9,705 bases of DNA. It comes from JAAZLA01 sp964560975 (GTDB lineage Bacteria > Spirochaetota > Spirochaetia > Treponematales > Treponemataceae). The stretch covers positions 1-9,705 of the forward strand of contig CAZLNE010000082.1 of NCBI GenBank assembly GCA_964560975.1. The letters are read 5' to 3'. Position numbers and translations under genes: made by a program. Below, one piece after another: positions 1-5,709 of this stretch. The notes under the pieces are model-generated. The model was not told the DNA's origin. It worked only from the letters and a program-made list of their open reading frames with translations, and searched no databases. Position 1 is the first letter of the stretch; every line of letters starts with the position of its first letter.

Positions 1-87
1 ATTGTCTGATATTGCTATGTCATACTTTTTGCAATTCTCACTAGCGTGAGAGCAAAAAGTACGCCAATGACGCAATACAGGTTAAGC
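1..87. repeat. attC-like recombination site, left end cut by window
   Basis: A long nested inverted repeat ends in a core-like box. Pairs, from outside in: ATTGC 11-15 with GCAAT 72-76; GTCA 19-22 with TGAC 68-71; TACTTTTTGC 23-32 with GCAAAAAGTA 52-61, a perfect 10-bp match; and TCTCAC 36-41 with GTGAGA 46-51 around the loop TAGC. Unpaired bases lie mainly at 16-18, 33-35 and 62-67. GTTAAGC at 81-87 fits the integron core consensus GTTRRRY. The matching inverse core (GCTTAAC expected) would lie just left of base 1 and cannot be seen. No T-run follows the hairpin, so a terminator is less likely. The attC reading is inference from structure. Confidence 0.5.
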
Positions 88-171
88 CAATGTTATGTTG
101 ACGCTGCGCGCGAAGATAATTACTTCATTCAATACTATAATTCAGCTTGTTAATGTAACTAGGAGGAGCAT

Positions 172-732
172 ATGTATATAAAGAAAATGGTAGGTACAAA
201 ATGTTATTTATCAATAATGAATATTGATGACGCTGAGCAATTTACTGTTTGGTTAAATGATATGGAATTAACGAATTACTTAAGATTTTCCTCATCTGTA
301 ATTACCGTTGAATCAGAAAAAGAAATACTAAAAACACTTTCGCAAGAGAATACCTATTCTATAATTGATATGGAAACAGATAAATTAATTGGGAGTGTTG
401 GATTAGAAAGAATAGATCATTTAAATCAATCAGCAGAGATAGGAATATTTATTGGAGATAGGGATTATTGGAATAAAGGATTTGGACAAGAAGCTTTATC
501 ACTTCTAATTAATTATGCTTATAAAAGACTAAACTTACATAATATTTATCTAAATGCATATTCTTTCAATTTAAGGGCAATATCTTGTTATAAAAAAATT
601 GGGTTTAGTATAATAGGAGAAAGAAGGGAAATATTATTAAGAGATGGTAAGTACCATAATATCGTTTTAATGGATTTGCTACCATCTGACTTTTACAACA
701 AGAATACAAAATATGTTAATCATAATAAATAA
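172..732 (+). CDS. GNAT-family N-acetyltransferase (RimJ/RimL/SpeG-like)
   Basis: This 186-residue protein is a complete single-domain GNAT enzyme, which transfers an acetyl group from acetyl-CoA to an amine. The acetyl-CoA pyrophosphate loop (motif A) is visible at residues 101-108 (N-K-G-F-G-Q-E-A), preceded by the beta-4 strand AEIGIFIG (88-95). The typical late motif N-L-R-A-I-S-C-Y-K-K-I-G-F spans 133-145, with Tyr140 as the usual general acid. The layout resembles RimJ/RimL and polyamine (SpeG) acetyltransferases; the substrate cannot be read from sequence. ATG 172 follows a strong AGGAGGAG at 161-168. A TATAAT at 136-141 could be a -10 box, but I see no good -35 at the right distance. 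It is the first complete gene of the presumed cassette array and stands alone, with attC-like elements on both sides. Base composition is strongly AT-rich like the next genes. Confidence 0.88.
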   Translation: MYIKKMVGTKCYLSIMNIDDAEQFTVWLNDMELTNYLRFSSSVITVESEKEILKTLSQENTYSIIDMETDKLIGSVGLERIDHLNQSAEIGIFIGDRDYWNKGFGQEALSLLINYAYKRLNLHNIYLNAYSFNLRAISCYKKIGFSIIGERREILLRDGKYHNIVLMDLLPSDFYNKNTKYVNHNK

Positions 733-739
733 TTAGTTC

Positions 740-842
740 CTAACAACTTCTTCAACCTGGACAAAGCAGATTATAACTAGTTATTGTTATACTGCTGCTG
801 CACGAAGTTGTACGCGGCTTTGCATGTTATGCAAATGTTAGA
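740..842. repeat. attC-like recombination site
   Basis: CTAACA at 740-745 and TGTTAG at 836-841 are exact inverse complements, the layout expected of R'' and R' core boxes with cleavage at G^TTAG. Inside them CAAAGC 762-767 pairs with GCTTTG 817-822, like L''/L' boxes. The central part holds a further hairpin: GCAG 766-769 plus TATAAC 772-777 with GTTATA 786-791 plus CTGC 792-795, leaving a 2-base bulge. ACAACTTC 743-750 with GAAGTTGT 804-811 offers an alternative fold. The left arm TAACAACTTCTTCAA resembles the start of the class 1 aadA-type attC as I remember it. GTTAGAA fits GTTRRRY except for its last base. It starts 8 bases after the GNAT stop codon and ends 23 bases before the next gene, where an attC should sit. 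Confidence 0.55.
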
Positions 843-865
843 AAGACAAGTTTTTTGGAGCTTAA

Positions 866-2059
866 ATGCTGATTGAAAGACTTAATATTGATAATAAACC
901 ACTTACGAATATGACAGCAATAGTTACAGGTGGTGCTGGCGGTATTGGATTAGAAACTGCAAAAGCACTATGTTGTCTGGGTGCCCGCGTAAGCATACTG
1001 GATATTGATGAAAGTAAATGCTTGAGCGCTTATGCGGAACTATCGGATTTATTTAAAGCAGATGCGTTCGAAATAGATTGCATTGATATAACTGATGAGC
1101 TGAAATTGATTGAATTTGTTCATCATTATATAGAGCGTTTTTATTGTCCTGATATAATAATAAATAATGCAGCAACTGTTATTGTTGGTGCTTCGGAGTC
1201 TATAACATCAGAAGCGTGGGATATTGGATATCGAGTAAATCTAAAAGCCCCTATACTCATTACTGGGCACTTCCTGCCTGGGATGCGCAAACGTAACAGC
1301 GGTGTGATTTGTTTTGTTCCATCATCAGGGGCTGCGCCATTTTTGGGCGCATATGAAGTGTTTAAAACAGCTCAGGCTGAATTCTGTAGTACCTTGTGTG
1401 CTGAGTTAGAAAATACATCAGTATTTGCATATGCAATTGCTCCTGGTCTTGTTAAGACTGATAGTGCAGATAAGGCAATTGAAAAAGTAGCTCAACTGAT
1501 GATGATTCCTGTGTCGAGCATATACACTAGTAATGAAAAGAACATGCTCACAGTGGAAGAAGCAGGAACTGCTTTCGCGTTGTCTGTATTATCTGCAGAG
1601 AAGTACAATGGATCTGAGATTGGCGCTGTGCAGGTTCTTAATGATTATAAGGATATATATCCATTTGAACAAAATGAGAAGAAAAAGAAAGTTTCCGAAG
1701 AAGAAATAAATCGTATAAATGAAATTGTTGAAGTATTTATGCGACAAAGTAAGGGTTGGATGGAACGAAATATATTTGAGAGGCAATGGTTGATTAGGGA
1801 CTTCAAGAAAAAAACCGGATGTACTCCAGATCAAATGAAGAAAGAACTAGAAAAGCTTCGAAGCATGGCATTGTTGGGTACTGTGAATGATATTGAAAAA
1901 ACAGCATCAAATCTTGAAGTATTGAAATCGTACTATGTGAATCAATACAAATTACTTCAGGGGTGGGAGAAGAATAAAGATAAATTAAAAGAGAATTCAA
2001 TGATAATTATGGGATGGATAAAAGACATTGAGAATATTTTGAAAATTGTTTTAAGCTAA
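866..2059 (+). CDS. Short-chain dehydrogenase/reductase with extra C-terminal helical domain
   Basis: The first ~265 of 397 residues are a classical SDR Rossmann domain, an NAD(P)-dependent oxidoreductase. The cofactor loop T-G-G-A-G-G-I-G is at 21-28. Asp46 at the end of beta-2 (SILDID) favours NAD(H) over NADP(H). N-N-A-A is at 100-103, the catalytic serine is S153 or S154, Y-E-V-F-K (Tyr163, Lys167) is the active-site YxxxK, and the A-P-G turn is at 192-194. Classical SDRs stop near 250-280 residues. Here a Lys/Glu-rich linker (271-280) leads to about 115 more residues, mostly charged and predicted helical, with several Trp; I do not recognise this part. ATG 866 has GGAG at 857-860. The Rid-family gene follows 30 bases downstream, so the two are probably co-transcribed and may act in one pathway. 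The substrate is unknown. Confidence 0.85.
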   Translation: MLIERLNIDNKPLTNMTAIVTGGAGGIGLETAKALCCLGARVSILDIDESKCLSAYAELSDLFKADAFEIDCIDITDELKLIEFVHHYIERFYCPDIIINNAATVIVGASESITSEAWDIGYRVNLKAPILITGHFLPGMRKRNSGVICFVPSSGAAPFLGAYEVFKTAQAEFCSTLCAELENTSVFAYAIAPGLVKTDSADKAIEKVAQLMMIPVSSIYTSNEKNMLTVEEAGTAFALSVLSAEKYNGSEIGAVQVLNDYKDIYPFEQNEKKKKVSEEEINRINEIVEVFMRQSKGWMERNIFERQWLIRDFKKKTGCTPDQMKKELEKLRSMALLGTVNDIEKTASNLEVLKSYYVNQYKLLQGWEKNKDKLKENSMIIMGWIKDIENILKIVLS

Positions 2060-2089
2060 TTTTAGTATTAAATTACAAAGGAGCATATA

Positions 2090-2458
2090 ATGGAAATAAT
2101 TAGAAAAGATATCAATGAGGAATGCGCATATTCTGGATATGTAGAAGCTGGAGACTTAGTTTTTTTATCGTTCTGTGCTGGAAATGTTGGAAAAACTATA
2201 GAAGAACAAGTTCATGGTGCGCTTGATAATATGGAAAGTAGATTAAAAGAAATAAACTTGGATTTAGGTAGTGTGGTTAAGGTTGATATTTTATTACGAG
2301 ATGCTTGGAATATTCCAATAATGGAAAAAGTATTTAAGATCAGATTTCATGATAAATATCCTGCCCGTAAGACTATACAAACCAATTTTGCACACATTGG
2401 TGGACCAAATGGACTAGAAGTACAAATTGATGCTATAGCCTATAAAAATAATGTATAA
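2090..2458 (+). CDS. Rid/YjgF/YER057c/UK114-family protein
   Basis: This 122-residue protein has the full length of one Rid (chorismate-mutase-like) subunit; the family forms trimers with active sites at subunit interfaces. Visible hallmarks are the Q-V-H-G-A-L-D-N-M helix (40-48), V-V-K-V-D-I-L-L (62-69), P-A-R-K with the conserved Arg93 (Arg105 of Salmonella RidA), and the end motif V-Q-I-D-A-I-A (111-117). In RidA the last motif reads IEIEAIA, and its first Glu (E120) is needed for imine/enamine deaminase activity. Aligning by eye, that position is Gln112 here. So this is probably not a housekeeping RidA but one of the other Rid subgroups, whose roles vary. A good AAAGGAG at 2077-2083 precedes ATG 2090. 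It sits directly behind the SDR gene, so an SDR-Rid pair handling an imine or keto intermediate is possible, but this is inference. Confidence 0.85.
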   Translation: MEIIRKDINEECAYSGYVEAGDLVFLSFCAGNVGKTIEEQVHGALDNMESRLKEINLDLGSVVKVDILLRDAWNIPIMEKVFKIRFHDKYPARKTIQTNFAHIGGPNGLEVQIDAIAYKNNV

Positions 2459-2582
2459 AAGAGGTGTCGAACAGCTGCTTTAACTTGACAATACATTCGG
2501 GTAGGAAATCCAAGTCATGCAAAGGTAGGACAGACACCGCTATACCACTTAAAAATATAGCTTATTATTTTCTGAGGTTTAT

Positions 2583-3010
2583 ATGTGTACAAGTTTTATC
2601 AGTAGTAAAAACAATGTAATAATCGGAATGAATTTTGATAATAATGGAATGGCTTATTTTATTGATACTAAAATTCATAACTGGTTTGTTGTTACTGTTG
2701 ATGGAGGAAGGGTGACTGTCTGGAGTCCATATAAAGAATCCGCTTACTATTGACTAATGAATCATTAATTGATATGCAAAAAAATGGAAATCAGTCCAAA
2801 TGCAACAGATATAATGCTGTGAATAATGGATTCAATAGCATAATTGATCTAAATCAAACAAATGCATTTGAAATACTGCAAAACGCACTTCAAACAGACG
2901 GTGAATGGAAAACAGAATTATCAATAGTATTTTCAAAGAAAGAAGGTAAAGTATATTACTGCTTAAAAGGCGATATTAATAAACTATGTGAATATACTTT
3001 TCCAGATTAA
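2583..3010 (+). pseudogene. Broken Ntn-hydrolase (choloylglycine hydrolase / linear amide C-N hydrolase family)
   Basis: Two out-of-frame pieces read as the two ends of one Ntn amide hydrolase. The first (2583-2753, 56 codons, ATG behind GAGG at 2574-2577) begins M-C-T-S-F with the nucleophile Cys2, then N-V-I-I-G-M-N-F-D-N-N-G and F-V-V-T-V-D-G-G, and stops at TGA 2751. The second runs to 3010 in the -1 frame. It contains K-C-N-R-Y, T-D-G-E-W-K-T-E-L-S-I-V-F-S and V-Y-Y-C, which match the family's C-terminal part. The text runs on smoothly across the frameshift near 2750 (KESAYY, then LTNESLIDM). About 140 codons remain of the usual 220-320, and the middle, with the conserved Asn around CBAH position 82, is missing near 2710. 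A large deletion plus a frameshift means no active enzyme is expected. TTG 2750 overlaps the stop, so the second piece might still be translated. Confidence 0.75.
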
Positions 3011-3030
3011 TATATTAACAAGGAATAATA

Positions 3031-3705
3031 ATGATTGCTGTTACTAAGGATTGGAATCTTAAGCAGAAAATGTTATCAGAATTACTCAAAAAACAAGATA
3101 CATTTTTTGATGCAATGGATCTTTGCAAATTAATGCATAATGAGTTACATGATATTAATCAAAATAATGAAAAGAATATATATCAAGAATTATTAAATGG
3201 GTTAACATCAAAAAATGTAGTTTTCCGTCCAAATAATCATTTTAGTTCTATAGCTTGGAATATATGGCATATAACAAGAATAGAGGATGCTATATCAAAT
3301 ATACTTATTGCAAATACACAACAAGTATTAACAAAAGAATGGATGGAAAGAATTAATACAAGTATATCTGATACTGGAAATGCTTTTACTATAAGTGATG
3401 TTGATAAGTTTAATCAACGAATTGATACAAACGAACTTTTTTTATACAGAAAAGAAGTAGGTATGAAAACACAAAGAGTATTAGCTGCTATTACTGAAGC
3501 TGACAGAAAACGTAAACCATCAGAAGAACAGCTGAACCGAATAATCGATGAAAAGGTATTAACCAATGAAAAAGATTCTATATGGTTATTAGAATTCTGG
3601 GGGAGTAAAACAGTTTCTGGTATGTTATTAATGCCAATTACACGTCATCAAATTGTTCACATAAACGACTGTTTTAGGCTTAAAAAAATGAGTCAAAAAA
3701 AATAG
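3031..3705 (+). CDS. DinB/YfiT-superfamily protein
   Basis: This 224-residue protein looks like a DinB-superfamily four-helix bundle. Members are metal-dependent; some use a thiol cofactor such as bacillithiol or mycothiol as transferases, but most are uncharacterised. The putative metal triad is visible: His80 in A-W-N-I-W-H-I-T-R-I-E-D (75-86), and His206 and His210 in M-P-I-T-R-H-Q-I-V-H (201-210). The segment L-L-E-F-W-G-S-K-T-V-S-G-M-L-L (186-200) just before the last pair is typical of a longer DinB subgroup. Despite the name, this is unrelated to DNA polymerase IV. AAGGA at 3020-3024 lies 6 bases before ATG 3031. It starts 20 bases after the broken hydrolase, so both were probably brought in together and share a transcript. 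The specific substrate is unknown. Confidence 0.75.
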   Translation: MIAVTKDWNLKQKMLSELLKKQDTFFDAMDLCKLMHNELHDINQNNEKNIYQELLNGLTSKNVVFRPNNHFSSIAWNIWHITRIEDAISNILIANTQQVLTKEWMERINTSISDTGNAFTISDVDKFNQRIDTNELFLYRKEVGMKTQRVLAAITEADRKRKPSEEQLNRIIDEKVLTNEKDSIWLLEFWGSKTVSGMLLMPITRHQIVHINDCFRLKKMSQKK

Positions 3706-3708
3706 GGC

Positions 3709-3750
3709 TAGCGGCTACTTCAATCTGATTCCGCTATTGTCACTTTTTTT
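3709..3750 (+). terminator. Weak candidate terminator after the DinB-like gene
   Basis: TAGCGG at 3709-3714 pairs with CCGCTA at 3731-3736 across a 16-base loop, and seven T follow at 3744-3750. The stem is short, the loop large, and 7 bases separate stem and T-run, so this is a poor intrinsic terminator. It could equally be a remnant of a recombination site. The rest of the 3706-3856 gap shows no gene; it has a GTTAAGT box at 3804-3810 that fits the integron core consensus, without a convincing partner box. Confidence 0.25.
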
Positions 3751-3856
3751 AGCTAGTCACGGCTGTAGGCCTCTGTAAAAATCTCATCATATATTCGTTT
3801 CAAGTTAAGTAATCATTGTATGAATGGTTATTTCTTAGAATTCAGGAGGTTTGGAA

Positions 3857-4123
3857 TTGAAATTATTTGAATATTTTCAATATATATTTTTTTTTATTTT
3901 GCTAGTAGTAATTATTTTAATAGATATTTCTGTAATTGTCTTTATTATTGCGTATTTTTTTGATGTACCTTTTGCGATTGAGTTTAATTCATATTTAACT
4001 GAGTACCGTGGTACAATAAGGGGAGTTTCATATTCATACGGAGCATTTTTAATATCAGTATTACTAATTCAAATACCTATTCTTCCACGTTTAGTCAAGA
4101 AATTAAAAGAAATAAAATTATAA
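3857..4123 (+). CDS. Small membrane protein, two predicted helices
   Basis: This is a very hydrophobic 88-residue protein of a kind I do not recognise. Residues 9-35 (I-F-F-F-I-L-L-V-V-I-I-L-I ...) form one long transmembrane helix and residues 60-77 a second. Between them is a polar stretch, D-V-P-F ... L-T-E-Y-R-G-T-I-R-G. The tail is positively charged (K-K-L-K-E-I-K), which by the positive-inside rule puts the C-terminus in the cytoplasm. I chose TTG 3857 as start: AGGAGG at 3844-3849 lies 7 bases before it, whereas the in-frame TTG 3851 almost touches the Shine-Dalgarno sequence. There is no ATG alternative upstream. It is monocistronic, with non-coding gaps on both sides. Function unknown; small membrane proteins like this are common in integron cassettes. 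Confidence 0.65.
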   Translation: MKLFEYFQYIFFFILLVVIILIDISVIVFIIAYFFDVPFAIEFNSYLTEYRGTIRGVSYSYGAFLISVLLIQIPILPRLVKKLKEIKL

Positions 4124-4173
4124 GTAATAATTGAAATTAAGAATAGAAATTTAAAGTTGATAATGCTTATTAT

Positions 4174-4219
4174 TTCGAGTATAATTAGTATTGTTTTCCA
4201 GAATAATGTTTATTCTCGA
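4174..4219. repeat. Long imperfect hairpin in the intergenic gap
   Basis: TCGAGTATAA at 4175-4184 pairs with TTATTCTCGA at 4210-4219 with one mismatch. The helix can continue inward (TTAGTATT 4185-4192 against AATAATGT 4202-4209) with two mismatches and a G-T pair, leaving a loop near 4193-4201. No T-run follows, so it is not a standard terminator. It lies midway between two genes, where a cassette junction would be expected, but no clear GTTRRRY / RYYYAAC core pair flanks it. The rest of 4124-4284 shows nothing else I can name. Confidence 0.35.
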
Positions 4220-4284
4220 TTTAGACAACATTGAGGTTGCATCATATTGATTGACATAGTGCCTTCGGTATGCGAGGAAAAAGA

Positions 4285-5067
4285 ATGAGTATAGTAAATA
4301 AAATAATTAATCCAGTTTTTATTGGTCATGGTTCTCCCATGAATGCAATAGCACAAAATCGCTATTCTCAATTTCTTCGTCTATATGCACAATCAATTGC
4401 AAAGCCAAAGGCAATTGTTGTCATATCTGCTCATTGGCAAACAAAAGGTACCTTTATAACTGGAAATAATGCACCGCCTCAAATATACGATTTCTATGGA
4501 TTTCCTCAAGAGTTATACAAAGTAAAATATGCACCAATAGGCTCAAAAACTACTGCACAATTAATAAGTTCAAATATACAAGAAATTGAAATTGATTTAC
4601 ACAGAGGTATTGATCATGCTGGTTGGGCTGTTGTTAAGCATATGTTTCCTAATGGAGATATACCGTTATTGCAATTAAGTCTGGATAAATCTAAAACACC
4701 CCGAGAACACTATCAATTAGGAAAAAAACTTAAAACAATGCTAGATACTGATATTCTTTTTATTGGTAGTGGTAATATTATTCATAACTTAGGTGATATT
4801 ACTTTCGATGAAGATGCAGAACCGTTTACCTGGGCACAAGAAGCTGATAATTGGATTAAAAGCACAATTAGTAATAATCAAATAAACCAATTAATTGATT
4901 ATGATCAATTTTTTCCTAATTATAAAAGATCAATACCAACGAATGAACATTACTTGCCGTTCCTGTATATTTTGGGAATGCATGATGAAAGTACCAAGAT
5001 AAGAACTATTTATGATGAAATACAAAATGGAAGTATCTCAATGAGAAGTATAGAAATTACAATGTAA
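4285..5067 (+). CDS. Extradiol ring-cleavage dioxygenase, YgiD/DODA (LigB superfamily)
   Basis: This 260-residue protein has the full length of the class III extradiol dioxygenases related to plant and fungal DOPA dioxygenase and E. coli YgiD, which open catechol rings with a bound metal. Metal-site histidines are visible at His15 (F-I-G-H-G-S-P-M-N-A), His50 (V-I-S-A-H-W), His167 (G-S-G-N-I-I-H-N) and His222 (N-E-H-Y-L-P-F-L). Their spacing (35, 117, 55) is close to YgiD's His22/57/177/234. The usual D-H-G-x-W motif reads D-H-A-G-W here (His111), a small swap next to the probable catalytic His. I chose ATG 4285 because GAGG at 4274-4277 lies 7 bases upstream; ATG 4270 has no Shine-Dalgarno. 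No aromatic-degradation genes are adjacent, so it is a lone accessory enzyme and its substrate is open. Confidence 0.85.
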   Translation: MSIVNKIINPVFIGHGSPMNAIAQNRYSQFLRLYAQSIAKPKAIVVISAHWQTKGTFITGNNAPPQIYDFYGFPQELYKVKYAPIGSKTTAQLISSNIQEIEIDLHRGIDHAGWAVVKHMFPNGDIPLLQLSLDKSKTPREHYQLGKKLKTMLDTDILFIGSGNIIHNLGDITFDEDAEPFTWAQEADNWIKSTISNNQINQLIDYDQFFPNYKRSIPTNEHYLPFLYILGMHDESTKIRTIYDEIQNGSISMRSIEITM

Positions 5068-5124
5068 GTCCGGCACTAACTTCTAGATAAAATGCTTTCG
5101 TGTATGAGGAATAGAGGGGTCTAT

Positions 5125-5622
5125 GTGAGAGTACAAATAGCAATTGATAATTATGATGATCTTTTCTCTGATTTTGATATACGAGAATATAAAGTCAGGT
5201 ATATATCGTCAGATTTTTTAAATGAATTAAGAATGCGCACTAATAAAATTCTTAGTAATAAAGGAATTGAGATATGCTTATGTCTTCCTAAGGAAGAAAG
5301 AAATGATGAACATGAAAAAATTATTGCGAAAAGACTTAAAGGCTTTTTTCAAATTAGACATGAGAGGAACCTTAATAAAAAAATTAATATCTTATTAAGG
5401 GCAATAGTTTTTGAAATTATTGGAATCCTTTTTTTATTTATTGCCCTTTTTTTCTCAAAATACACTTTTGAGTATTTTAAAGAGTTTATGCTAATACCAT
5501 CTTGGTTTTTTGTATGGAATGGTTTAGAAAAATATTTTGATCATAGGAAAATAGTGTATAAAAATATTTCGTATTACTCTATGATACGTAAGTCACAGAT
5601 AAAATTTGAAAGCATAAATTAA
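5125..5622 (+). CDS. Unrecognised protein with C-terminal membrane hairpin
   Basis: This 165-residue protein has a soluble N-terminal half and a membrane C-terminal half; I cannot name the family. The first ~85 residues are charged and mixed alpha/beta, including I-E-I-C-L-C-L-P-K-E-E-R-N (48-60) and a basic stretch (K-R-L-K-G-F-F-Q-I-R-H-E-R) before the membrane. Residues 92-111 (R-A-I-V-F-E-I-I-G-I-L-F ...) form a clear transmembrane helix. Residues 119-135, with I-P-S-W-F-F-V-W-N-G-L, form a second hydrophobic segment, followed by a polar tail. The layout suggests a membrane hairpin with both ends in the cytoplasm. I prefer GTG 5125, with GAGGGG at 5114-5119 five bases upstream, over ATG 5092, which lacks a Shine-Dalgarno. 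It begins 57 bases after the dioxygenase stop, so the two may share a transcript, without an evident functional link. Confidence 0.65.
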   Translation: MRVQIAIDNYDDLFSDFDIREYKVRYISSDFLNELRMRTNKILSNKGIEICLCLPKEERNDEHEKIIAKRLKGFFQIRHERNLNKKINILLRAIVFEIIGILFLFIALFFSKYTFEYFKEFMLIPSWFFVWNGLEKYFDHRKIVYKNISYYSMIRKSQIKFESIN

Positions 5623-5709
5623 CCCTTAGAACGATTAAGCAACAATTCTAATGTGAACTAGGTGCTCAATAATTTTTATTTTACGTTTTCAGTGTGTGAG
5701 GAGGTTTAA

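Noticed and set aside
98..141. TTGACG at 98-103 with TATAAT at 136-141 as a cassette promoter
   Set aside because: The spacing is 32 bases, far from the usual 16-18, so the two boxes cannot work as one promoter.
1589..2000. Two overlapping reverse-strand open frames inside the SDR gene
   Set aside because: They lie wholly within a well-supported gene, have no Shine-Dalgarno or recognisable motif, and are hydrophobic antisense artefacts.
2463..2538. GGTGTC/GACACC and ACTTG/CAAGT repeats after the Rid gene as an attC site
   Set aside because: The arms are only 5-6 bp, the larger one encloses about 64 bases, and no core-box pair is present; not distinguishable from chance.
5626..5651. TTAGAA/TTCTAA repeat with a nearby GATTAAGC as an attC or terminator
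   Set aside because: The stem is a 6-bp AT-rich one with a 14-base loop, no T-run and no proper core box.
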